14,558 nucleotides of DNA from Euperipatoides rowelli (lineage: Eukaryota > Onychophora > Udeonychophora > Euonychophora > Peripatopsidae): the NCBI GenBank assembly GCA_003024985.2, contig PXIH01S0012506.1. The stretch is one strand, 5' to 3'. The position numbers and the translations under genes are program-made. Below the pieces are notes generated by a model. It did no database searches. It was not told where the DNA came from and worked only from the letters and a program-made list of their open reading frames with translations. How positions within the stretch are numbered: the stretch's first letter is position 1; each line of letters opens with the position of its first letter. Shown one piece after another: positions 8,396 through 14,558 of this stretch.

Positions 8396-8418
8396 AAACC
8401 GAATATTATAAATTTATC

Positions 8419-8535
8419 AGGCACTGGGATAAAAAATATTGAAATCATAAAATCTTAACTCACCTTAAATAATAGAAATGTAGAATTAACATTGACAATA
8501 TTTATCAAATTTATAAAAGAAAAATCCCAGTGCCT
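8419..8535. mobile_element. Small TIR element, 117 bp (MITE-like)
   Basis: Perfect 12-bp inverted ends AGGCACTGGGAT (8419-8430) and ATCCCAGTGCCT (8524-8535) enclose AT-rich non-coding sequence. No clear target duplication flanks them. The superfamily is unknown. A solo fold-back hairpin is the alternative. Confidence 0.6.
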
Positions 8536-8573
8536 AAAGTTCCTCTTCTTTCTTCAAACATTATATAGATAGC

Positions 8574-8598
8574 AAGTCTGAGTTGAATATGTAAATTA
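8574..8598 (+). repeat. 25-bp exact direct repeat, right copy
   Basis: Identical to 7568-7592 (see that entry). Confidence 0.75.
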
Positions 8599-8846
8599 TT
8601 CAAATCTTCAAAAACCTCCTGCTTATTATTAATCATTAATATTTTTTAAAATTTACTCCTGCCCCCGCCCCCTCAAGCTTCTCATTAAAAGAATAATTTG
8701 TTGTATTTAATTAACAGTAAGGGCTAATTTTGAGCTTGTTTGTCTTTCTTTATAAATATAGGCATAGATGGGTGGAATTCACCAGCCAATTGATTAAAAA
8801 AAAAAGGCGGCAATATGTAAGATTGTAAGAGTGTGACGTTAGTCAG
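8599..8846. other. No recognised feature
   Basis: AT-rich spacer holding one C-rich tract, CCTGCCCCCGCCCCCTC, at about 8658-8674. No coding or element signature is seen. Confidence 0.5.
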
Positions 8847-9174
8847 TCAGTGCAAGAGACTCTAAAACACGCTTATATAATATACATTTTACCGCGTTTT
8901 TGACATCTGCGCATATATTTTTGTCATTATCTTAAATTGACCGGAAATTGGATCAAACTTCTAGAAATCGATCAAAAAAAGATTATTTCACCCATTCATC
9001 ATCATAAGGTTGGGGAAAAGTGAATTTAATACGTAGTTGGAGTTAGTGTTCAGGGTTAGGGCAAGATTAGGACTCTAAATACCAAAAATAAAGCTGCTAG
9101 CCATGTTAACTGTACATGCGCAGTTAACTAAAATGATACTTATATAAGCGCGTTTTAGACTCTCGTTTCAGTGC
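8847..9174. mobile_element. 314-bp MITE with 7-bp target duplication
   Basis: The flanking direct repeat TCAGTGC (8847-8853 and 9168-9174) encloses 8854-9167. The ends are inverted repeats. The left end is AAGAGACTCTAAAACACGCT followed by TATATAA. The reverse complement of the right end is AACGAGAGTCTAAAACGCGC followed by TTATATAA. Similarity continues inward (ATACATTTTA versus ATCATTTTAG, then CTGCGCAT on both). The interior carries no long frame but includes an 8-bp-arm hairpin, GTTAACTG...CAGTTAAC (about 9102-9128). It also stands out by CpG content. A 7- or 8-bp duplication would fit a hAT-like or related source, but the TIR sequence is not one I recognise. Confidence 0.8.
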
Positions 9175-9226
9175 TAATCAAGAAGCTAAATGTTAAATAA
9201 TGGCTTGCAAATTATTACCTCAGGTG

Positions 9227-9237
9227 GGGGGGGGGGN
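9227..9237. other. G-run ending in an ambiguous base
   Basis: Ten G residues (9227-9236) are followed by N at 9237, the only ambiguous base in the window. It marks uncertain homopolymer length or a sequencing stop, not biology. Confidence 0.9.
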
Positions 9238-10500
9238 CCTATTTGGATACATTTAATTATTTAAAAAAAAAAATAGAAAAAAAATTAAAAATATATAACT
9301 TGCTTCAATTTTATAATGTGTTTACTAATAGTAACTTTATCACCATGAGCATAATTTATACGATCACTTGCTTCAGTGCTTTATTGTCTCTTAAGGGTAG
9401 TCGGGTTAGGCTAAATAGCTGACACCACGGTTAAAGTGTATATTCATTAACCATGGCTGACACTGACCATTAATAGAATAATGAGCAAGCACAGTATCTA
9501 CTCAATAAATTTTATAAATGATGAAAAATTTATAAATGATCCTATTTGGAAATTCTCATAATAAAAATTTAAATACCTTAAACATTTGTACTATGAGAAA
9601 AGATTGAATAAAATAGGAATGTTATCCCCTATTTTATTTTATTTTTAAAATGATGCATTTTAATGATGGTCTTCAAAGGAATTGATAATGGTCTTCAAAG
9701 AAATTGTTTTAAATAAAAATGAAAAGGGTAATTCAAATTGAATAATCAGTTAGTCACTAGAGGGCACAACCTTAAAATTTTTAAGTAATTTTTTTGTCAA
9801 AACTTTTTCCAAAATAGAATAATTTGTTGTTGGTTGGGTGAATGAACTAGTTGTTTATTAACTCATTTTAAAAGGAGACTCGATATGCATCTTTCTAATT
9901 TTGTTTTATGAATTGACATTTTTTAAAAAAAATGCATTGGTTAAAGCCTAAATATTCAAATTGAAAAAATATAAATCGCGAAATTATTTATATTGTGCGT
10001 TTCAGCTTTTGTAATTTGTATTGAACTGTTTTTACAGTCCTATGTTTTAATAGATTCTGGACAAGGATATACTGTGTGTTACATCTTTATTTGGTGTTGT
10101 TGTTTCCCTTATTCCTTTGTATGATTAAATTATGTATTGACATCTTTTTTTTTTTTGGTGCTGTTCATGTATTATTTTTGTTTTATCTAATTGTGGATTT
10201 ATAAATATATGGATATTGCAGCAGTTGTTTCTTAATGTATCATGGCATAAATAAATTTATGGACAAAAAATCTGTAGACTTTCAGTTGTTTCCAAAAATA
10301 TTTTGAAGCAACTGTAAACAGCAGTGTACAAGGTACCGTACCCCGCATTTCACGTAGCAATTGAAAACTGTTGGGAAATGTATTTCATACATTTGTAATG
10401 TTGGTTAGATATTTGTAATTTACACTTTTATTTTATTATGTCTTCTGAAGCGATATTAAATATTATACAGTGTGTAGAGTAAAAACCAGTAAAGGAAATG
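9238..10500. other. Long gene-free AT-rich stretch
   Basis: No coding frame is recognised. Small structures are visible. One is a 10-bp-arm hairpin with one mismatch, CCACGGTTAA...TTAACCATGG (about 9426-9455). Another is a 22-bp tandem pair, TGGTCTTCAAAG at 9667 and 9689. The third is a T/GT-rich + strand tract from about 10080 to 10260 ending ATAAATAAATTTATGG, which could be a LINE or gene 3' end but has no associated coding remnant. Confidence 0.5.
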
Positions 10501-10503
10501 GTA

Positions 10504-10552
10504 TTGACGTTCCCTAAGAGCAGACGCTCTTTCCTACTAATAGGCTACGTCA
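10504..10552 (+). promoter_or_regulatory. CRE-like half-sites upstream of syntaxin
   Basis: TTGACGTT (10504-10511) and TACGTCA (10546-10552, the reverse of TGACGTA) lie about 370-420 bp before the syntaxin start codon. A further TGACGTTT is at 10719-10726. TGACG is the ATF/CREB half-site. A perfect hairpin AAGAGC-AGAC-GCTCTT (10516-10531) lies between the first two. A regulatory role is inferred from position and motif only. Confidence 0.25.
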
Positions 10553-10639
10553 TAATTTTAAGGATTCTAGTGCCAGTATTTCCGTGTTCAGTCATAAAAA
10601 AATTTTCTGATTCATTTATCATAAAAGAGACCTCAGTTT

Positions 10640-10921
10640 TTCATATATATACTATTTAATGCGATCGCACGAAACCGACGATGAAAAGCTCTTAACGAAC
10701 ATATTCACACCACGAGTCTGACGTTTGTGCCTGAAAATGGCGTGTCCTTCCTGAACGTGCGCACTTGTGCACGTTTTTCCACTGGGATACCAAAATTTTA
10801 TTGATTTTTGTAATTTATGTGTATTTTTGTCCCAATCTACGGACACATATGACATAAGTTAAAATAGGCCAGTGTATTTATTAATCTACTAGATATTTTT
10901 AGTCAACTCTTTAAATTCAAA
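10640..10921 (+). promoter_or_regulatory. Probable syntaxin core promoter and 5' leader with uORFs
   Basis: A TATA-like CATATATATAC (about 10641-10651) is followed by a CpG-richer tract (10660-10780, including GCGATCGC and AACGTGCGCAC) that contrasts with the flanks. This suggests a transcription start near 10670-10690. If the leader is unspliced it contains short upstream ORFs. They are ATG 10681 to TAA 10695 (4 codons), ATG 10737 to TGA 10754 (5 codons), ATG 10817 to TGA 10852 (11 codons) and ATG 10849 to TAA 10857 (2 codons). A 5' UTR intron ending at TATTTTTAG (about 10893-10902) is also possible and would remove them. The transcription start is not directly visible. Confidence 0.4.
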
Positions 10922-10954
10922 ATGACCAAAGACAAGTTAGCAGCTCTAAAAGCG
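10922..10954 (+). CDS. Syntaxin-1 (t-SNARE), exon 1
   Basis: ATG at 10922 in the context TTCAAAATGACC opens 11 codons, MTKDKLAALKA, ending at 10954 before the donor GTAAGC. The invertebrate syntaxin-1 family begins MTKDRLAALxAAQ, so this is the characteristic N-terminal peptide with a conservative Arg-to-Lys change at residue 5. In the family this N-peptide contacts the Sec1/Munc18 protein that chaperones syntaxin, and the full protein (about 290 residues) is a C-terminally anchored plasma-membrane t-SNARE for synaptic vesicle fusion. The split is phase 0, and the intron to exon 2 is only 157 bp (10955-11111). The vertebrate STX1A gene also places its first coding junction right after this N-peptide. 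Identification rests on this exon together with exon 2. Confidence 0.9.
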
Positions 10955-11111
10955 GTAAGCAAAATCAAAGTTTTTCGAGATATTAACAAAAATGGCCGCC
11001 ACTATTGATAATCTACTTACACACAAACTATAAATGTATATATTTATATTGTATTAAAGTCATTTTGTCTTTTGAGAATGTATTTGTTTTCCATTTTTAA
11101 TGCTTCTTTAG
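10955..11111 (+). other. Syntaxin intron 1 (157 bp)
   Basis: Donor GCG|GTAAGC and acceptor TTTAATGCTTCTTTAG|GCT give a phase-0 GT-AG intron. It has stops in all + frames and a pyrimidine-rich end. No element is seen inside. Confidence 0.9.
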
Positions 11112-11198
11112 GCTCAAAGTGATGACGATGATGTAGGGCCAGACGATGTAGCCGTTAATGTAGATTCAAGCGGTTTTATGGATGAATTTTTTGAACAG
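11112..11198 (+). CDS. Syntaxin-1 (t-SNARE), exon 2 (gene continues beyond window)
   Basis: After the acceptor TGCTTCTTTAG, 29 codons read AQSDDDDVGPDDVAVNV, then DSSG, then FMDEFFEQ, up to the donor GTATGG at 11199. Joined in phase 0 to exon 1 this gives residues 12-40. The acidic DDDD stretch, the DDVAVNVD segment and FMDEFFEQ at the start of helix Ha of the Habc domain are diagnostic of syntaxin-1. The family continues with VEEIR..., which would be exon 3. No such sequence was found from 11199 to 14558, so the Habc remainder, SNARE helix and transmembrane anchor lie downstream and intron 2 exceeds 3.3 kb. The VGP insertion between the two acidic stretches is not in the syntaxin-1 proteins I can recall and may be lineage-specific. 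Confidence 0.93.
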
Positions 11199-13146
11199 GT
11201 ATGGAATTCCATTAGGCTAATTGTTGCTGTAACGTGTGTTTTTATTAAATAGCTTAAGTAATTAATTCTTACCAATAAGAAGACATCGGTAGAAATATTT
11301 TTTACCATTTGGACGATAATGTACTTCAAACTAATGAAGTTGACAATGGCTGTCTTCCATAGATTTACGTTAAAATTTACCGGTACGTTTGCTAATTTTG
11401 TCTTCTACAAGTTTCATATGTATATCTCATTAACTATTATAGTATCAGCATAATTTCTTCTTTAGAACTGGACTCATTAAGCTCACACATGTGTTGGGCG
11501 TCGGATGGTCATAAAGGGAGGGAATTTAGGGACATCAGTACTTCGTAGCCTTTATAGCTTAAATAAAATGCTATCACTGCATTTACTTCGAAAGATAAGG
11601 AAACCCGCAAATGATATCTAGTCAGGGTGATGAACCCTGGCCGCCCAAATATTGCCAAATGAGCGTTATTACTACTACACGGCACTACCTATGCTATATA
11701 ATTATCAAATATTAAGATTACCCAGTAAAAAAAAAAATAATAATAGCTTCTAGTTAATGTCTTATTAAATATCATCACCTGGATGTGATAAAATGTTTTT
11801 AACTGAACTTTAGCTAATTTTTAACTATATTTTTTTTCATTTTGATGTAATAAAACTTAATAAAGTATTTTTTAATTTGATTTGTTTCTTAAAGGCTTTA
11901 TTGTATTATTTGCAAGCCTACCATTTTCTATATTGTAATTAAGATTGAATTCACAACCACCACTAGGGTACCAACTGGCAATATGTCATTATTATGAACA
12001 CATATTGTACATTTGTAGTTTAGAGGAGAATGATAGAATTTTAAAATTTCTGAACCACTGGAGGGGGAATGCTGATAGTAATGTGTAATATGTTAATAAA
12101 CAGAAAATTTGTATAATTTGTTGAAGGGGGGGGGGGGGGGGGGGGGAAGGGGATATGGACTGCTGATAGAAATTTTGTCATGCATACACAAACACACAAA
12201 AAAAGTCAACAAAAGATTTGACAGCATCAGTGTCAAAATTTTGAACAAAATTGATAGCACAAAATACATTGCAGTTTTAATATCCTGCCATTATTTTTGG
12301 TAGGCCTAACCATTATTTATTAAAAATAGGCTACCATCTAGATGCTCTTTTTCATTAATTTTTGATGGAGACCTACTCTTTACAAATGTCCTTCATTTTT
12401 TTCAATAAGTAAAATTTTTTAGTTAGCTATCATTCTAAAGCTTTATTTTAAATGACCAAAATCCAAATAATTTACTGTAAAAAAAAAAAATATCTGGAAT
12501 TTCTGTAAAATCTGTGAAAAAATGGGCCACTTTGAGCTGATTTTAATTTTATGTGTTTAAATAACCTTTGATTGTAATTCGGACTAATTCCTGGTTAATG
12601 TTTTATCCCAGGAGACATTCTTGACCATTATTTAATTCCTTGGAATCCTAGTTCTAAATTATTGGCAACCCACATGATTAAAATAAAAATTTTCCTATAA
12701 TTTAAGATGCAAAAACTGTCTAAAATATGTGCAGTATCTTAGATTGTGTTTTTGTATTTTTACTCCATTTTTAAAATTTTCTTGTACCTGGCTATCTAGC
12801 TCAATATCTAGCATATTCTTATTAGGATTGTTTTTTTAATTAGTGCACTCTTCATGGATTACTTATTATTTTTGGCAAATTGTTAGATTATTTTTATTTT
12901 ATATGATCTGTCATGCTATAACCATGAAGGTCTTATAGCTAAAAAAAAATATTACAGAGAGTTGGTCTTAGAAATGTAAAGGAACATAGGGCCTAGTGTT
13001 AATGCTAAATTTACGGCGTTGTTCAGTTTTGACTTTCAAAGTGTACAGAATCGGATAAAAATTATCTCCATGTAGATATTTATATTAAGGTGTTAATAAA
13101 TTTGTCTATGCCTAGTTTTTCTAGTCTTTAACTCTGTATTGGCTAC
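11199..13146 (+). other. Syntaxin intron 2, proximal part
   Basis: Donor CAG|GTATGG opens an intron that runs beyond the window. No exon encoding the expected VEEIR continuation is visible. A patch at about 11460-11690 is less AT-rich and has a weak inverted pair TTGGGCG (about 11494) and CGCCCAA (about 11642) that might delimit a small element. Other content is a poly-G tract (12126-12146), A-runs (for example 11727-11737 and 12480-12490), and otherwise undistinguished AT-rich DNA. Confidence 0.7.
12126..12146 (+). repeat. 21-residue poly-G tract
   Basis: An uninterrupted run of 21 G on + (C on -) in otherwise AT-rich intron sequence, followed by AAGGGG. It can form G-quadruplex structure and would be length-unstable, and its exact length in the assembly is uncertain. 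A 64-codon frame across it is a by-product. Confidence 0.9.
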
Positions 13147-13335
13147 TGTATAAAGGTTATGTTCTTAAGCTTGCAGAGCTTTGGATTACATAGTGTTTAT
13201 CAATTACTATTGACACTGATTTACTATGACAATATAATACTTTATTACTCTTTACTCATATACAGTATTAGCTACACTGACTACATAGTCCGCCATCCTT
13301 CTATATCCATCTCCTGGCACTCTACATTCACTACA
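13147..13335 (-). repeat. Candidate 3' LTR of the Gypsy-like element
   Basis: On the - strand, directly after a polypurine tract, sequence begins TGTAGTGAATGTAGAG, the TGTAGT- start common in animal Ty3/Gypsy LTRs. An AGTAATAAAG segment (AATAAA signal) lies about 90 bp in. The 3' limit is uncertain: a terminal CA at 13147-13148 gives about 189 bp, but other ends are possible. The partner 5' LTR is outside the window, so neither length nor target duplication can be confirmed. Confidence 0.45.
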
Positions 13336-13350
13336 TCTCTCTTTTTGTTG
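13336..13350 (-). other. Polypurine tract of the Gypsy-like element
   Basis: On -, AACAAAAAGAGAGA immediately precedes the TGTAGT of the candidate LTR and lies downstream of the pol-derived stop. This is the position and composition of the plus-strand priming polypurine tract in LTR retrotransposons. Confidence 0.5.
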
Positions 13351-13385
13351 AAAAGCAATATCAAACAATTATTAAAACAAACAAT

Positions 13386-14448
13386 TTAAAACTCAACCAC
13401 ATAGTCATTCAGGTATGCCGGCTATTTTTCTCTAGCTGGGTATACCCTCTTTCCTTCCTCCGGACCCTCTTCCACTTTGTCCTGCCCCTGTGCACCCGAA
13501 TCCTCACTGTTTTGTACCTGTTCTCCAAGTATGTCCTCTTCTTCTGAATCATTCTCCATGCTTCCTTCTAGATGTGACTTCTGGTCTCTAACACCTCTCT
13601 CCTCAATCTTCTTTATGTGTGTGTGAGTGGACGAACCATTTTATGTCCCGTCGAGTTCTCTAACGTGATAGCATTACCACTACACCCAGTAACCAACCAC
13701 AGGATGGTTCCAAATATAGACATCCAATTTGTGCATTTTCACATACACCCAATCCCCAGTTCTAATATTACTGTACTTCAAATGTCTTTTCGTCCGCATA
13801 TCCCTTCTCTTTCAGTTTGCGCCTTTTCTCATTGACTAAAACCTGCCTTAAGTCCTTTAAACAAGCCTCCGACCAAACTGGGAACATTGGTAATTTAGTA
13901 GGCTATGCATCACCCTCCCCAATAGTAGTTTTGCCGAGACACTTTTGTTGTGGAATGTGGTGTGCTTCTGTACACCGTAAGGAAATTATTAAGCTCCTGC
14001 TGCCATTGAAGTTTATCTGTGACAGCTGCACGGAAGGTCTTTAAAAAACCTTGTTCATTCTGTCTACCTGTCCGTTGGCCTGTGGCCAATAAGATGTGAC
14101 ATTATGTAACAATGCCTTGATCACTTAAAAATGAACAAAATTCCTTCGAGTTAAACTGAGTGCCATTATCGCATGTGATTTGTTCAGGATATCCATGACA
14201 GCTGCACGGAAGGTCTTTAAAAAAACCTTGTTCATTCTGTCTACTTGTCCATTGGCCTGTGGCCAATAAGATGTGACATTATGTAACAATGCATTGATCA
14301 CTTAAAAATGAACGAAATTCCTTCGAGTTAAACTGAGTGCCATTACCGCATGTGATTTGTTCAGGATATCCATGAGTTGAAAAAACAGATTCCAACCACT
14401 TCACAACTGTTGTACTAGTCATTATTGACTTGACTATGCATGCCTCAG
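13386..14448 (-). pseudogene. Ty3/Gypsy retrotransposon integrase, degraded C-terminal part of pol
   Basis: On -, from 14448 downward, frames show KWPEA, TSTTVVKWLESVF, HGYPEQITC-(D/G)-NGTQFNSKEF, then after a frameshift YWPQANGQVDRMNK and KTFRAAVTDKLQWQQELNNF, LTVYRSTPHSTT. Further on come MVRPLTHIKKI, an acidic tail and PAYLNDYVV. This is the order of a Gypsy-type integrase: the rve catalytic core, the linker, and a C-terminal segment ending in the typical PAYLKDYV-like motif. Integrase inserts element cDNA into host DNA. The copy is dead: it has stops (for example TAG at 13422-13424), frameshifts, a 177-bp internal duplication (14021-14373), and an Asp-to-Gly change of a catalytic residue in one duplicate. 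The third catalytic position reads D (GQVDR) where E is usual. The upstream HHCC and first catalytic Asp are cut off. It lies antisense within syntaxin intron 2. Confidence 0.85.
14021..14373 (-). repeat. Internal 176/177-bp tandem duplication in the integrase
   Basis: 14021-14196 and 14197-14373 are about 97% identical: five substitutions and one A insertion by eye. Both begin GACAGCTGCACGG, and the junctions share TGA/TGACA microhomology. The unit covers the second catalytic Asp region and the YWPQANGQ segment, so the core is encoded twice in tandem. The 14168-14170 copy keeps the Asp codon, while the 14345-14347 copy has Gly. Both copies carry the same frame lesion just before the CHNVTSYWPQ segment, so that lesion predates the duplication. 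Confidence 0.92.
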
Positions 14449-14558
14449 GCCATTTATTTTTATTTATTTTATTTTATTTTATTTAAGCAAAAACCACGGA
14501 ACAGAGTCCAGTTACGGTATTGCAAAGAACACAACATTATCATACAATAATAGAGTAA
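14449..14558 (-). mobile_element. Probable retroposon 3' end inserted in the integrase
   Basis: The integrase reading stops abruptly upstream of KWPEA at an A-rich tract that reads on - as GTTTTTGCTTAAATAAAATA followed by further AAATA repeats. Preceding it is unrelated sequence containing GACTCTGTTCCG. Repeated AAATA-type tails after a GGTTTTTGCTTAAATA motif are typical of animal LINE or SINE 3' ends. I read this as a second retroelement inserted in the same orientation, displacing the first catalytic Asp region. The element's body lies beyond the window, and a target duplication cannot be tested. Confidence 0.45.
14454..14485. repeat. (ATTTT)n / (AAATA)n microsatellite
   Basis: ATTTT and ATTT units repeat from about 14454 to 14485. 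On the - strand this is the A-rich tail of the putative inserted retroposon. Confidence 0.8.

Noticed and set aside
10652-10855. 67-codon - strand frame over the syntaxin leader
   Set aside because: Antisense to the promoter/leader. It is explained by the locally higher GC, which lowers stop frequency.
11460-11690. Possible small transposon bounded by TTGGGCG/CGCCCAA
   Set aside because: Only a 7-bp inverted pair, no target duplication and no further end similarity. Too weak to call.
12109-12303. 64-codon + frame with a poly-glycine run
   Set aside because: The glycines are only the translated poly-G tract, inside an intron and without any motif.
13617-14044. Two overlapping + strand frames of 72 and 75 codons
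   Set aside because: Antisense shadows of the Gypsy integrase remnant on the - strand.
1-14558. tRNA, rRNA or SINE internal promoter boxes
   Set aside because: No A-box/B-box pair (such as GGTTCGAATCC) or rRNA-like block was seen on either strand.

Overview
This is AT-rich (roughly 70% A+T by eye), intron-containing animal DNA. It holds almost no open coding sequence, and most of what can be recognised is decayed transposable elements and local duplications. The one clear host gene is the 5' end of a syntaxin-1 (neuronal t-SNARE) gene on the + strand. Exon 1 (10922-10954) encodes MTKDKLAALKA and exon 2 (11112-11198) runs from AQSDDDD to FMDEFFEQ. They are separated by a 157-bp phase-0 GT-AG intron. 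The third exon is not visible, so 11199 to the window end appears to lie inside intron 2. The MTKD-LAALKA start is the invertebrate syntaxin-1 form rather than the vertebrate one, so I infer an invertebrate metazoan. I cannot name the phylum.

Layout: 1-1000 is gene-free with a 62-bp duplicated hairpin unit. 1274-1507 is a LINE-type C-terminal zinc-knuckle remnant on +. 2199-3105 is a two-copy tandem duplication (period 460). 4500-5010 is a degenerate three-copy repeat. 5153-5242 is a near-perfect 90-nt hairpin. 5644-6503 is another two-copy tandem repeat whose second copy carries a 233-bp piggyBac-like MITE in a TTAA site. 6926-7550 holds a candidate hAT end and the 3' end of a CR1/L2-like LINE on -. 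7751-8395 is a fold-back element with very long inverted arms. 8419-8535 is a small TIR element. 8854-9167 is a 314-bp MITE with a 7-bp target duplication. 9240-10500 is without recognisable content.

The syntaxin promoter/leader region (about 10500-10921) is relatively CpG-rich, with TGACG half-sites and several short upstream ORFs. Intron 2 contains a 21-G tract and, antisense to the gene, a Ty3/Gypsy-class retrotransposon remnant (candidate 3' LTR, polypurine tract, integrase). That remnant is broken by a 177-bp internal tandem duplication, frameshifts and stops, and it is cut off upstream by an apparent retroposon tail at the window end.

Nothing forms an operon or a defence cassette. The interest lies in the insertion history, which the tandem copies make readable, and in several non-autonomous elements whose families I cannot name. 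Most open frames of 60-87 codons are what chance gives at this base composition.
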